Shown piece by piece: positions 12,301 through 26,465 of a stretch of DNA of 64,000 bases. Origin of the DNA: Phoebastria nigripes (lineage: Eukaryota; Chordata; Aves; Procellariiformes; Diomedeidae); contig JAYKAV010002739.1 in the NCBI GenBank assembly GCA_035582835.1, positions 354,630 to 418,629 of the forward strand. The letters run 5' to 3'. The first letter of the stretch is position 1, and the number at the start of each line of letters is the position of its first letter. The position numbers and the translations under genes were made by a program. A model generated the notes under the pieces. That model did no database searches. It had not been told where the DNA came from and saw only the letters and a list, made by a program, of their open reading frames with translations.

Positions 12301-12903
12301 ACACTGCAGAAGCTGGCTGCTGCACCATTTAGGGCTGGTAATTCCATCCCTTAGGCCCTGGTGTCCTTGTATGGAATGATTTCATTTTATACAGACTTTG
12401 CTTCATTTTCCACGTGTCAGCCCTCAGTACGTGTGCTATTAGTACATACCAGTGCTGAATACTCTTGCCTTAGGTATAGCATGAAAAGAAAGCAACTTAA
12501 AAGTGAATGCAAATTTAAATTCCATTCCAGAGTCCAGTATGCCATCCCGTTCTAAAACATTCAGAATACTTTAATGTTGAAAACAACAATCACCACTTTT
12601 GACAAAGAAGAGTGTTTTATGTTGGATTTTTTTCTTTTATTTTAACTGATTTGTAACATGTAAACTGCTAGAAACCACAGCAAAGGTTTGGGATGTGCAA
12701 ATACAGTGAAAAGCAGCCCCCCTCCCAAGGAACTTGCAGTCAGCAGCAAGTTGTGACAGCCTGAAAGGAGGCACACGATTGTCTGGATTTGGCCAAAATG
12801 AATTGAATGAAAGCACAACATGGATAAGGGGAAGCTTTAGGAAGTGTCAAATTAGGGGATTAAAGCTTGTGCTTTGCATAAGGGTTAGATATGAAGAAAA
12901 ATA
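12301..12903. other. Non-coding stretch
   Basis: A+T-rich, with no supported gene. It has only short frames and no recognisable repeat. Confidence 0.6.
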
Positions 12904-13690
12904 TGGTCATAGAAAACAGGGCTGGAAGGGACCCAGAGCAGTCACTCATTGCTGTCCCAATTGCTTTCAGTTGTAATCTTCCAGAGTGCTCACAGCTCCC
13001 TCCAGTTTGACATTGTTTGCAGATGTAGCAAGTCTCTACCAGCTTCCAAATCACAAATGCATATATTGACTAGCTGGGGCCCTAGAGCAGTGTTCTGCAT
13101 AACACAGGTTGATATACTTTCCAGTTGGACAATTTCTCACTGATAACTCATCATTGTGAATATATTTTTTCCATGTTGTTTTGCATCTGTCTTATGATGT
13201 TGTCGTGGCTTGCCTGTGAGACTGTTACGTGATACAGCTCCAAAGTCTTAACACAGCAAGGATCGCTCATATGTCCACTGGATTTTAGGCTTGCTGCTTG
13301 CCTTAAAGGAACTTGGACTGAAGTGACTTGTTACTGGCAAATCCCTGCTGATGTGTCCTTATCTTTGAGGTGCTTACATAAGAGTTGACTGATTTGTTCT
13401 GGTGTCTTTCCAAGAACTGAAGTGTTAGGCTAAGTGCTCTGTCATTTCTAGGATCCTCCTTTCCCTCTATTTTTACAGATAAGCACTGTATTCACCCTTT
13501 GCTGTTTATCAAAAGCCTCATACTTCCTCCACAAGTTCTCAAAGATAATTGCTAATGGCTCTGAAATAGCCTCAGGCACTTCCTAAAAATATTCCGGGGC
13601 AAACTTCACCAGGCTCAAGTCAAACCCCTAGTCTGTTCTCTTTCTTTCCTTACTCGAATTATGTCTGCTTTGTTGGTTATATTCTGTCTA
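12904..13690 (-). mobile_element. Ancient, highly decayed CR1/L3-like element, antisense
   Basis: The left end, TCATAGAAAACAGGGCTGGAAGGGACC, spanning 12,908 on, is the reverse complement of a CR1 3' terminus. Going right, the window follows the antisense CR1 ORF2 order: CTCCCTCCAGTTTGACATTG, then a block around 13,060-13,150 corresponding to the PQGS...VLFN reverse-transcriptase region, then ACAAGTTCTCAAAGATAATT and GCTAATGGCTCTGAAATAGC at 13,531-13,571. Most of the usual segment between the 3' tail and the RT core is missing, so an internal deletion of ORF2 C-terminal sequence is inferred. Many stops and indels show that it is very old, probably from before the bird radiation. Confidence 0.75.
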
Positions 13691-16089
13691 ATCCCAAATG
13701 ATTAAAAGTGATTACACTAAACAGAGTAGTGGCCTATAGTGTCACTGTAAAGGGCTTATGTTGTTGCTGAGTATAGGTAATAAGTCAATAATATGCTGAA
13801 CTACTAGAGTGGCCAAGAAATTGTGGGAGATCTTAGAAGCCAGAACAAGCAGAGATTGTGGAAGAGTTCAAAGGTAGGGGATGTCATGAAGGTAGTGTTT
13901 TGCCGAGGTTATTCTGACAGCAGAGCAAATCTGCAGTCCCAAAGACCACAGAAAGGACAATTACAGCATCTGTATTAGTGCATAGTTAAACAATGATGTC
14001 TCTGAACGCAATGGTATCTTAGAGAGTTTATTTGCTTTGGAAAAAAGGTGGAGACTTCAGTGTAGCCTGAATGCAAGGGTCCATGGAGAAGGCTGTGTCA
14101 CTAATGCCTGTTATGGGCTTGAGATGCTGGGGCCAGTTCATGAGTAACAGACTGGCTCCCACCTGTGCTTCATATGATGTAAGGGTTAGCTCTGACCAGC
14201 TCAGGTATTTTGAAAGCAGTTAAGCTCTGGCTATGCTGACATTTTAATGCATTTTTGTTGAAATGTACTGGCTGTCACTCAGTCTGAGTGGAAATAGGAA
14301 GAGGCAAATATAAAAGGGAACGATACATGACAGTGTATACAATTATGTATGGAATTGTTCTTGTTCCATCCTCTATCCCCTGCTTTCCATGGAGGGAAGC
14401 ATAAAGCTCAGTGCTATAGCTCTTCTCTATGAATATTCTTACCTGAGTGGGAACCATTGAGGGACAAGGTTTTGAAGGATCAGGTCTCCAACTCAAGATC
14501 ACTTATTTTTGAACATTTTGCTTAGTTACAGAATCTCCTTAGTTATATGAAGCCTCATTTATTCTTTTTTTCTCTTTGTCAAGATGAAGTACAAAAAGTC
14601 TTTCTCTTCCCTTTGCTCTTTGTCTTTCTAAAGAGGTTTAGTTATAGCTTAATTAGAATGTCTGTATCTAACCTACTAACAAGAATATTTAGCCTGTTTT
14701 CTGTGGTCAGTTCTTGTGAAGGGGGCTTGGAAAGCTAACACCCTTCAACAAAAACATACTCAGACATCATGCCCTGATTTCAGCTAACTTGGATTATTTA
14801 CAGTACTAGCTTTCTAACAGTTAATTACGGTGCATGATCTTGTTACCAAGGATGATGAAACTGATTTGTCTGTCTGCTAAACAAAGAGCTTTGTGGGTTT
14901 TTTTTTTCACTTGCTTTGTTCCAGCATTGTTTATAATGTCAGTGTGTAATTTGTTCTGATTTATTCCATTACTAATTGCCCATGCAGGCTGCATTGTGGT
15001 GGTCATTTTTAACCATGGGCATCTGAAGTATTCCACACTGTACCTTTTACGAAAGAATACCAAAGTCTAAGCATCACAGGTACTAAGTAATTTGCAAAGC
15101 AGATACACCTTCAGTTTTACTATTGAAAAGTCAGAAATGACTTTTTGGCTGGAGTCATAAAGTTAATTAATGACTCGAGTAATTTTCTTGTCTGTGCACA
15201 CTTCCTGAACAGATATAGTTTTCCATTCTAACTGTGGTGGTTTATCAGTTGTTGGTATGGAGGGAGCGTATGGGTGAACAATCTAATCAAAACATAGATA
15301 AACACCAGATACTGGAAAAATTGAAGAATGTGTTTGTGAAAAGGGAGGGGAAATAATTTTCTATTTCTTAATTGTGCTACTAGTTGAACTCTCTTGCCTA
15401 TGGCCATTGTCAGCAGGTGAAAGGGTAGTTGATTAGAGGAATGGCATGTTCTTCTCATGTATTATAGAAAAAACTTACGGTATGTAGGTGGTTGCTGTAG
15501 TCAGGTGAGCTGCAGAATTTGAGTTTAATAAAAGTTCTGTGCATTTACAAATTATTTATTTTCATAGCACAGTGAAATAATACATTTAAGTGGTAAATGA
15601 AATTAACACGTTTACCAGTGAAGAGACAAAATGCCTGTTTGTATATGGTGTAATCATAATGACTTTTGAAATCCACAACAACTAAATATATTTTCGAAAG
15701 ACAGCGTTCTTCAGACACACAAGAAAGTTGTCAGTATGGCAATCAATCAAATGCTGTGCCATCCTCCTGCTGGTAACTTGAGGTAACAGTTAAAATCTAC
15801 AAGACAAGACTGAAAAGATGTCAATCCTTAGTCTCGGAAAGAGAAATCACAAGAAAGATGAAAAAAGCTATCAAATACAGACAAGATAGCTGCAAAATGG
15901 AAAGGAATGAATGATTCTGTATGTTCTCTGTGCATAGCACTTGAGTTGCATCAAGTGATGTTTAGACTGGATGCTAGCAAGGCCTCATTTAATAGCTGAG
16001 GTAGTTAGCACTCACAGAGTGATTCTGCAACCTTTAGGTGACATGGAAAAAAGTGCACAATCACTGTGTCAAGAATCATATAGGTACTG
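13691..16089. other. Non-coding stretch
   Basis: No supported gene or clear repeat. There are short T-runs near 14,900 and only small frames. Confidence 0.6.
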
Positions 16090-16163
16090 CTGATCCTGTC
16101 TCAGGGCAGGAGAGAGAGATTTCTAGATGAGGTTCCTTCTGGACCTGTATTCTATGATTAGAT
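16090..16163 (+). mobile_element. Old CR1 3' tail fragment
   Basis: TGATCCTGTCTCAGGGCAGG, then TTTCTAGATGAGGTTCCTTC, then TATTCTATGATTA. This is the order found at the 3' UTR end of old CR1 copies: a 'GATCCTG...GGGCAGG', an 'CTAGATGA...GGTCCCTTC', and the ATTCTATGATT tail. Only the last 70 or so bases of the element were retained or inserted. Confidence 0.65.
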
Positions 16164-16630
16164 TTCCTCTAAATGGGGCCCAACAAACCAGAGCCCCTTC
16201 AGGCAATTAAAACAGCAAGGGCTTGCTGAAATGCAGCAGCACGCTGTGTCTCTGAGCAAGGCCTATATGTCTAGGGAATTTCCAATTACGTGGTTAAGCC
16301 TTGTCTGATTGTCTTGAGTCTCAGGAATACGTATCACGAGCCAGGATCATGTCTTTGTGAATGAGGAAATGAGCATCCTATGAGAATGTCCTTGAAACCT
16401 GGGGAAAAAACAACGAACCAACCAAAAAATCTTAATTGCCGTTTCCCAGATCAGTATATTTTTAGGACTCCTGCTGAAATTTGTTGGGGAACTTTGAAGC
16501 TACTTTAAGGAAGGAACTAATAAGATGAGCTGGAATCAGCTAACCTTGTACATGGGAGTGTTGTGAAAGGTGCTGCCCATATTCTTCAGCACTAACCGTT
16601 TTGGTACCTGGGTTCTGCTCACATAGAGTC

Positions 16631-16680
16631 TTCCTCCACTAACAAGTCTCCACAAACTTCCTCCTCCACTAACGAGTCTC
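16631..16680. repeat. Imperfect tandem duplication, 30-bp period
   Basis: TTCCTCCACTAACAAGTCTC at 16,631-16,650 recurs as CTCCTCCACTAACGAGTCTC at 16,661-16,680, with about 10 bases between. It is probably a replication-slippage duplication with few changes since. Confidence 0.8.
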
Positions 16681-17302
16681 TTTCAGGCAGGAAAATTGCC
16701 AGTTGAGCTGCATGATGTCTGAACTTGTTTTCTGAGGCCTGAGCTCATAATTTGAGTACTTTTGTTTGTGAAATCCATAAGACAATATTGTATCCCCTCT
16801 CTCTGTGTTTGGCTCCAGCAGACAGAGGTGTGGAACTTGAAGCCAACCACAGAAAAAGAAACATACATGCTGATCACTGTAGATAGTGGACCAATGCAAA
16901 ATATGTAACCTATGTATAGTAGGCTTCTTACCTTTTTAAATTTTAGATCCAAATGTTAGGAAGAACACTGACATTTACACTGCAAAACTGATAAAGACAT
17001 TTTCTGGTGACCAGTGATGATCTGCTTGATTTAGAGTATTTTCTGAAATCAGTGTTTGTGACTTTGTAGAGAAAGATTCTCTGTCTTCTTCCTGTGGTAT
17101 ATCTTGTACATTAGACTAATCCATGAAGCCTTCAAATTGATATTAATTCCCCCAAAAGGAATAAAGGGTTAAAATTAAATGACTAGCAGCTGATATACAG
17201 TGCTCAGTATGCAAGATGCTGCCTTGACCAGCTATAATGAGAAGTCTAATAATTCTTCTCGTCTCTCGTACTTTGTAAGTTCATTAGAAGCAGGCATGAG
17301 AT

Positions 17303-17495
17303 AGAATCATAGAATCATTTAGGTTGGAAAAGACCCTTAAGATTATCAAGTCCAACCGTAAACCTAACACTGCCAACTCCATCGCTAAACCATGTCCCTA
17401 AGCACTACATCTACATGTCTTTTAAATACCTCCAGGGATGGTGACTCAACCACTTCCCTGGGGAGCCTGTTCCAGCGCTTGATAGCCCTTTCAGA
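17303..17495 (-). mobile_element. CR1 3' end, antisense
   Basis: The left edge AGAATCATAGAATCATTTAG is the reverse complement of the CR1 tail. It is followed by antisense copies of the 3' UTR and of the last ORF2 codons, including GGTATTTAAAAG read on the minus strand. The order and sequence match the plus-strand copies at 5.7-5.9 and 26.6-26.8 kb. Homology stops near 17,495, inside the ORF2 C terminus, so this is a very short 5'-truncated copy. Confidence 0.92.
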
Positions 17496-18046
17496 GGTGA
17501 AATATTGTAATGGGCAAAATATTTTCTTCTCAGAATTCATAGATGTCTGTATGAGAGGTGGTACAGTTCAGTGCAAGAGGGCCATTTACTAGCCCTTCTG
17601 TGTAGCATTGTCTCCTGGGGCACCTCAAGAGAAATGTACCTGGGAATTGGCAGTGGCACTATCAAACTGAGTAACTACGGCTTCCTGCTGTATGCTATAA
17701 CAGGTAGTGGGGAAATGCTGCCATTTGCATTCACACAAATGTTGCTTGTTGCATTCACTTAGTGAAGCCCCAGACATTTTCCACCAGCTCACCTGCTAGC
17801 CAGTAAGGAGCCACTTGTGTTATGAATTACCACCTGCAAGCTGTTTAGAAGTGCCAGCTTTTTGGAAGTGTAAGTAATTTAGTTATTTGCTACAGGAAAT
17901 TTTAGTATGTGGATTGCAGAGATCAGAATGAATAATCCAAATCTGGTATTGGGACTTGGTAAGGATGTGTTCCTGACAGGGTATGTTTTTCAAATATGTG
18001 TTTAATGACTCAGGTTGAATCACTTGATATTCAGTGAAGCTTAGGT
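17496..18046. other. Non-coding stretch
   Basis: No supported gene; only short frames without domains. Confidence 0.6.
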
Positions 18047-18115
18047 TTGGATCCTCAAAGATACACAGCTGCCCAAATTCCTCAGATTAGGAATTAGGCA
18101 CCTTAAAAGATACAG
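18047..18115. repeat. Old palindromic repeat fragment
   Basis: GGATCCTCAAAGATACACAG leads into GAATTAGGCACCTTAAAAGA. The left and right parts resemble the two arms of the ancient sauropsid palindrome that carries AGGATCTCAAAG and TTAGGCACCT motifs. The copy is diverged and non-coding, and the family match is from memory. Confidence 0.55.
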
Positions 18116-21100
18116 GGGTAAAATACTACTGACAAGTACTGATAAGTAATTTTCTGAGCAGCTCTGCATGGCTGTTAGGCATGCAGGTGAAAGTTCACTG
18201 GGAGGCTGGAATATGAGTGAATGTGTTTGCTGCATGTATTTGAATGAACTGTTCTTGGCGCTGCTTTAAGCGAAGCATGTTTTTACCTGCTCTCACTTAT
18301 TTTAAAAGTATTGCTGGACTCAGCTCTTTTTTTTTTTTTTATTTAGTTTTATTTTCCTGTGGGATCATAAATACATGACATGGTGAAAGCATGATAACTC
18401 TGCAGCGTCTGCTCTGAATGCAGCTGGCTGCAGAGGGATTCTGCTTAAGTTACACCAACCTGAGGTAGCTCTGTTTATGCCAACAATGACGCTCTGTACC
18501 AGGATTTTGATACAAAATTAAATCTTTTTTCTTTCTTAAAGGCAAGAAGGCACTCTAAATGGGATGTAGAAACATTGTGGCAGTACCTGTGTGTGTGTTG
18601 GAAGGAGGAAGGGATTTTTTTAAGGCTTATCAAATATGTTTAAAGGGAAAGGCCAAATAATTCTTTCTGCAAGTAGGACTAACTGTGAGAAAACTTTGCT
18701 AAGCGTGGTTCCCAGTTCTGATTTTGCTTATCTGTGCTTATATAAATCTGAAATATCTGCACTGAAGTCATTGGAGCTGCACTGAATGAAGCAATTGCAG
18801 AATTTACATCAAATGGTCCCCAGAGCTGTTTGTGCTGCTGTAAGCAGTTACAATTCATAACAGTAAATGAGCTAATATGTGTATGGGACATTCTTTTTGG
18901 ATAGTGTGAGATACAGAGACTGTCAATCTAATTCTCATGAATGGAATTTTCTACAGCAACACTGAAAAAATCTCATTTCCTCTTAGTGGAATTTAGGAAA
19001 CTTAGAGATGTAGGAAATTCACTTGTAGCTAAAAAAAAATTTTCCTTCGTTGGTATCTGGGTGATATTCTTGTGATCTTTTTACAGTCCTCAATTAAGGC
19101 ATAAAGCTGGCAATCTTTCAAGTCATTTCTGTCAGCTAAAATAGGCCTGATGTTAAGAGGCCCTGTTACTGCAAAACTAGCCTTTTCTCTTTCTGGTCCA
19201 AGAAGCAGAAACAATATTTTATTTGGATTGCCCTATCTCTAGGGAAATAATAACTTGCACATACACCCTTTGAACTAGTTAGGGATTTGATGCAACTTTT
19301 TGGTAAACTAACAGTGTTCCACACAAAGCATTAGATTCACTGTATCTAACATTAGATGTGATGTGTTCGATCAGAGAGTTTTCCTTAGGCAACAGCTAAC
19401 CACAGAGCTAAACAAAATCAAAGCAAGAATCGAAACATTTTATGGAAAGCCATCAGTCTCTTTTCTCCCTTGCATTCTCTCTCCCTTTCTTTGATTAATA
19501 GATTTTATTCATTTATTATTGTAGTGAGTCTTCAGTCACCTATCCTTCAGCTAAAAACAGCATCACCACATTGCCAAATATACATTTCTAGAAAAAAGCT
19601 ATTGCTGTAAGTCCAAACCTGCTATTCATTTTTCTTTCTCCCTCATTAAAATAGCGTAATGTGTGTCCAATACTGGTTCTTCAAGAGTGTTAAGCTCATA
19701 AAAAGTGTTGTAGTTGCTTGCACTTATGAGATCCAAAATGTATACTTAGCATATCCACTTAGTGTGTGAAGGTGCCATATAAATCATACATTGTATTAAA
19801 AACAATGATACTGACATTTAACCATGAGATATGAGGAGGTATATTTTTCCAGGTAAAAACATATCTACTGGCTAAGTTGGAAAATAGTTAAACTTGACTA
19901 ACTACTTACAGGGAAAGAAATTCAGTGTAAATGCTTTCATGGGCATAGAAATAAAGAAAAAGAAGTCCATGCTTGGTCAGATTCATTTTTCACAAATAAT
20001 ATCCTTTGCAAGAAAAGCAGAAAGATAAAACCTGGCTTGAAGTTTTGATAAGGAGTTATTAAATGATTTCTTTTTCTGCGAAGCTGTTCCAATAAGATAA
20101 CATAAGAAGCAAACATTATACGCACAGTAGTCAATAAACAGAAAGTTGGTTTCAACCTAGCAGCAGTGGTTTGTGTGACACAGGCTCAGGCTGCCAGCAT
20201 GAAGCCACGTACTTTGGTATGACATAGAACAGTGAATGCAATCAATCTCTGCTAACAGAAGCAAAGAGAGAGGCTATAGTGCTTAGGCTAATTCCAAATA
20301 GACGAACTCAGGCCAACTGTTCGATTTCTTTATGCCTGTGACCAGTCTTGGCCAAAGTGACTAAAGCCAGGTCTGACACTAAAAGCTAGAACGGTTAATG
20401 GCCTTTGGCTGCTTGGCTGTTATGTTTGTGCTCAGGGTGTTTGCGATACGTCATTATTATGAGAGACTACAAACACAAAATACACAAGGCACTGTGAAGA
20501 GCATCCTACCAGTGTCCAAAGTACTGTTCTGTAGGACCCTTTTACTGTGCTCCATGTCCTACAGATGCTGTACTCAAGGTCAAGTTTCCATGTTTTTCAT
20601 TGCAGTAATAATGTTCTATTCCATAAATTTATTAGGATTTAAAAACCATCTGTCATTGCTTCTCAACTTTGTCACCTTGCTACCTTTCCATTAAAATGGA
20701 AATGGTGCAGTTGTATGTCTCTTTTAGGACTGCCTTTATCAGAGGGACAGTTAAGGAGATGGACTAGTGCTTTTGGGACTGGGTGTGAAATGAGTACATG
20801 CTGCTGGGAAGTAGTCCAGGTGCCCATCAGGAATGATCAGGAGTAGCAGCAGAACTTAAGGCTTGGAAGAGATGTTTCTCTGATGCAAGAAAAATTGATT
20901 TGTAATCACACTCTGGAAGCTTGAAATCCTGGAAAGCTCTAGATTAGCGAGTCATTGCTTTTTCTATTAATATTTAAGGGAGAGGGGACGTTGCTCAGGT
21001 GGGAAGTATGCCTTTCGGTTGAAGGTGGTGATTCTAGATTTTGTGCCAAAAATAAGAGGGGTTTTTGAAATAATGGTTTTCCATTATGCTGGTGGGCCAG

Positions 21101-24100
21101 CAGAACTCAGTCCTGCCTTCCTGCATGTGACCTCGCCTCAGAGCACAATGAAGAGGGAGCGCTTCACTGATGTGGGATGGCTTTCTAAGGACTTTTTTCT
21201 GAGCACTGAAGGAGCACAGAAGCACATCTTTAGAAGTGCAGATCTTTTAAAAAAGCTGCAAGCAGGGACCTCTTCCTCAGACTGATATGCTTAAATTGAT
21301 AACCATTACAATGTGAGTAACAACTGCAAAGGCTTTGGTCTCACAACGTTCCTTGGCTCATAGAGCCATGCGTTGGATAGGAGCAAGGATGGATTTCATT
21401 ACTATCTAAACAGGCACAGGATGTTGAGTTTGGTAGCTTGACAGGCCTCCGATAGGCCTAGATTTTCTATTCCCATTGTACATTATCTTACTATATTTTG
21501 CATATGTATAGGNAAATGTAGTGATGGGTGGAAGGGTCAGAATGTCAGGATATTTATGGGTAATACTTAAACAGCCTTCGTAACTGCAAGAACACATTCA
21601 GTACTGTAAAACTGGGTGAGGCTTGAAAAGNTAACTTAAGCTATGTCTAATAGGATTGTAATATGCTGATGTTTGTGCACTAGCTCAAATATTTGTCCGT
21701 GTAAATATGGTGGCAAGATGCTAACTTTTGACCTGTGACATTTTAAATCAAGATACAATCAAATAAAGCAAAAAGAAAAAAAAGTTTAGCAGTAACAAAT
21801 CAGAAGAGATTTCATTGATAATAATAAATTTCAAAACCTATCAATTCTTACATATTCATTTGTCTTAATATACATATATTTAAAAAAACAGAGGAAACTT
21901 TCCAGATACTGACTTCCTCTGTATCAGTCAGTTTGGTTTAGGTACAGTACAGACAGATAAGAAGGCAAGCTATGTGGTCCCATGAGCACCAAGTTACCCG
22001 TGGACTGAGTAGTCATTGGTTTTGCAAGTGTCTGGAAAATTTCATCTTGCATTCTGCAAGATGTGTGAATGCTGTCCAGTGAGTACCTTGTCAAAATTCA
22101 TTGATTGAGAAACATATTTGGGTGTGGGCACTTGCAAAGCTGTGTTAGCAAGTGCTGTCAGCTGCACTGTGGGAACTGGCCACGTGTGGTCTCTGCTTGC
22201 CACAGTTGTGAGGTGAAAGGTGTTAGTTTAAACTGCTTACTCGGGTGCAGTGGCGATGCATGTAGCTGCATATTGCACATGGGGCGACGGGCTGTCACAC
22301 GCTACTTTCCAGTGTCAGGATCACCTTCAGTGCTCTGCTAGCCTCCTGGTGTGCTTCTCAGTGCAACTTCTTGGTCNTTTCCTTCAGTCTGCTTCATTGG
22401 GACATGTCTCTGGAATAAGTTGGTCTTAAAAAGTCAAATTATTTATTCTCTAGCTACATGTATACATCTCACACCTTGAAAAGGAGGGGGAATGTAGATT
22501 GCAGACTTCCTGAGTGAGAAAAGTGTGTGCCACAGAGTCACGTGAACTGTATTCCTTGCTCTTACTGTGTCTCCTTCAAAGTCTAGATTTAACCTGACTA
22601 AGGACAGAGTTATTCCTGTTGTACGCGAAGTCCGTATCCCTTCCTCAACGTATATTTGCCGGCAGGGACAATCCCTCAAATCCATTCTTGGTGGGCACTG
22701 CCAACAGTTCTCCTCCTGGGTCTTATGAAGCATGAGTGACAACACTGGAGTGGCATCATTACCAAGTTTGTCAAGGACCTTTCTATTCGGGAGGAGAGCA
22801 GCCTGGATTGTGTGTTTTCCTCACTTCTCAGTCAGGCTTTTGCTGTGCCTTTGCCTAGTGTGTTTCTCAGCAGAGCCAACTTTTGCTTTCCATGGTGCAG
22901 CAGCCAGGTAAGTGTGTCCTGCAGTGGGATCTAAGAGGCAATACAAGCCTCCAAGAATCCTTTCCCAAGCAGCAATACAGTTTCAAGCTGGAGATTTTGC
23001 ATGGGAAGGTAGGCCAGGAAATGGGCTTTGCAGAAAAGAATGATGGCTCTCGTGTCTGGGTTCCTGGGTGGTGGAGTTCTAGCAAGCGACTGAAGTGGAT
23101 ACTACCTCAAGAACAAAGACACTGTGGAATAGTTGCTGGAGGATTGTTCTTATCAGGACCAGTCATGCAGCACCTGTGCTGGCAATCTACTGTCATAGTT
23201 ATGTCTAAAGAGTACTTAGTTTCTGCTGTCTTATTTTAGTAACAGTCTAGACTGTTACCAGGACTCATGTTTGGGCCCATTAACAAAGGTAATTTGGGGT
23301 GTCAAAGATTTATAGTATGCATCTTGCTTGAGGACTGTAGGAAGGATAGAAGGAATGGCCTTTGATTTGTCCCTACCTTATTGCCTGAAAAAAACATGCT
23401 GGTAGTGCTGAGTCACCTCCTTTTCATCCTGTGAGCTTGGTGTTCTTGAGGAATCTCTGCATTTGAAATAGCATGGGAGGCAGTGAGGCATCTTGTGTCA
23501 GCAGCATGCAGGTGACATGCAGGGCTCTTTCACCAAAGCCAAAAAGTGTGGATTTACTTTGCTAGAACCGGGCTGAAAGTGGGCTCAAGGTTAGAACATG
23601 TGTCTGAAGACAGAGTGGAAGAGCCGCTGTATGTGGTGTTTAGACAGTTTGATAGGAAAAGCACAACCTCTCCTCTCTTTTATAGTAAGGCCTGCTGGCT
23701 TGGGTCATTCTGCTGCTCCTGAAGACACACCTGCAGCTGTAGTGGCTGGAGTGGCTGTTCATCACGGAACCCTATTTCTCTCTGCTGAGCCTCACAATAA
23801 TCCATATGTTTTCCTCCTTCAGACTAGACTATGGAAGTGCAGGCACAGTGGGTGTGCATAACGGCTAGTTTATTTAGTAGTGTCCAGCCCAGCAGTAACA
23901 CAAGCGCTCCTTTCGTCACAACTCTTTTTTTTGCTGTGTATCAGTCATAGTAATGGCAACAGCAATAGCAACAGGTACCACCACTGGAAGTATTGCTACT
24001 GATACACACATCACATAGTCTGGGAATGACTGCTCTATTGGATCTAGGATACGTCATTTTTACTGCCTTGTGTCTCCAGCTGAAATTTTTGTTCTGTATT

Positions 24101-26465
24101 TGTACAGTATGTAGCACAGACATAGCCAGTACCTTAAAGAATACAGTCACATAAACAAGTCTTGCAAATGGGCAGGGTAAGTAAACAAGAGGGATATTTT
24201 TGATCTATATTTATAGGAAGTTGTCACTGCAGGTCAGCAATTTCACCCATGTTAAGTGCAGGGGGATTGGAAGGGGAAGAATAAGATATCTCAGGGGATG
24301 CTTATGGAGGGCTTTGGCTAACTGTGAGAAGCTGCAAGAGGTAAGCACAAGGCTCTGGTTTGAAAATCTAATGGAGGGGACAGAAGAGTCTGATGTGATG
24401 GGCAAACTGGAGATGAGAATAAAGGTGCACTATTGCAGCAACTGTAGCTGAACTATTGGGGGCTGCCGTGGTCCTCTCTCCTACGAGGGCTGAGCCAGCC
24501 AAAAATTAATCCCTTTTTTTAGGATTGGTTTTCAGCTGGCTCACCTCCCTGAACAATTGCAGAAGCAGCAGTGCTAGCACAAGAGAGGTAAATGGTAGCG
24601 TGCAGAGGAGAGCAGGACTGCAGCAGCCCAGATTCAGATTAAATTATACAGCTATGGGACCACACGCCAGCCCTCTGACACTGAGTGAGAAATAGTAGGT
24701 GCAAGGGAAGGAGTCCCACTAGTTATAAGTTGATTTTTCCTTACTGCCATGACCTCTGCAAACAGCTAATATAATCTCGCTTTCAGGGACTAGGTTTGAA
24801 CAGAGCATTTCAGTGGTAGAAATAAATTGTGGGACATACTCCCTTGTATGGAACAATGTGCAAAACTCGAAACTTGGTAGTAGCAATAAGCACTAGGATT
24901 GTAACTTGTCTCTGGCCTAGACATCTTGAGAGGGTAGTGATACAATAAAGCACTTGAGGTATTTTGGGTGTAGCTGCTCACAGGGGAAAATCCTTTCCCT
25001 CTGTAGCCAGAGGAAATGAATAGTAGCCAGAAATGTCCGATTACTGTTGCTCCTGTTCTGAGACATAATGGAATTTATCATCTCTGTCGCAAAGCTGTCC
25101 TCTATTGATGGAACCATTTTTATCCACTCTGGGTCTTCTCCAAAAATACTATTGGTAAAAGAATTTTATTTTAACTAAAAACTGAGAAGAGGGAAAGCCA
25201 GATGTGCTCGTGAAAGCTAATCATTCTGGCTCTAGGAGGAATTGTTTTCTAAATAACATAAGTCCTTGCAGTCTGTTCCTACTAGTGCCGGAGTTCTTTG
25301 GGGAGTTATTCTAAACTCTAGTCCTCAGCAAAGTAAGCTTTCCTGCAGCCAAGTATTAGAGTTAACCTCCAAGCTTTATTTTTATCTACAGTTTTCTTGG
25401 CATATTATGAAGCTTATGTTTGGCATTTTATTTCCGTCCACAATCTTCTGTCTTTGGTTTGTATTACACTTTGCAGAGCTTAGAGTTTATACAAGGTTTT
25501 GGGTGGGTGATATAAATTCTAATAAGTTTCTATATGACCTAATTTAGAAGCTTAAACAAAGAAAGCCATATCCTATATTGGAAGATTTGTGCAGAGCTTT
25601 GCTGAACTGATGTTAGTGTTGAATGAACAACTATTTTCAGTTGTGTTTTGTTTTTCTTTCAAATGAAACTGTAATGGAGGAGAAGGTGGAGAACAAATTT
25701 CTTACTGAAATGCAATACAACAGTAACACTTAAATATCTTGGAGGATCTGAGACTAGAGGCCAAACTAGGGGCCCTAAAATTGTCGTTATTATGTGTGTT
25801 TTCTTTGAGAAATCAAATCCTGGAAACTTTGTTTTTACAGACAATTTTGGTATGCTAGATTTCTGGAATGTGTTTCTCTGCAGCTATCATAGTAATTTTA
25901 TATTACATAGAGCAAAAAGTAAGTGCGTATAATGATTGGAAGACTGTATGTTCTTATTGTACCTTGCAATTAGAGAATGAAAAGTGTGTTACAACCACTG
26001 GTTGTACTAAGTCAGAACTGAATGTGTAAACCCGATTTCTGTATCTGCTGGTGTAAATGGATGTTTTACTCACAGCTTAAGCAGGACTGATTATAAATGA
26101 AATTGCCAGAAGTGCTCCAAACCACACCACACAGCTGAAGATAAAAAGAGTTGTCTCTGTATGTTTTTACTTTACAGAACAATATAAATAAAAGCTTAAG
26201 ACAAATGCTGATGGGGAGATAAGGTGGAATGCCAAACCATTGACAGCGCCTGTTGCCTTCAAAGTTTAGCAGGGTGGTGGCAGTTTTAAACTGGGAAGTC
26301 TCATATGGGTTTGTTAAACAGACTTCTAGTACTGGTTTAGATTCAGAAATTGGGAAAGAATAAAATAAGAACTATTTCTTGGCTATAAATGGCAACTCCC
26401 ATAAAAGGCAAAGGAGAGTCATAAAATGTCAGCGATTGTCTGAGAGTATGCATATACCTTATCNC
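18116..26465. other. 8.3-kb non-coding stretch
   Basis: No supported gene. A T-run sits near 18,329-18,340. A weak trace of the GAAGTCA-TTGGAG palindromic repeat motif is visible at about 18,760-18,790. The first ambiguous bases of the window appear here (21,513, 21,631 and 22,377). Frames up to 118 codons (22,883-23,239) have no recognised domain. Confidence 0.6.

Noticed and set aside
16631..16680. A possible repeat array
   Set aside because: There are only two imperfect copies about 10 bases apart, with no further units. It is a simple duplication and not a CRISPR or satellite array.
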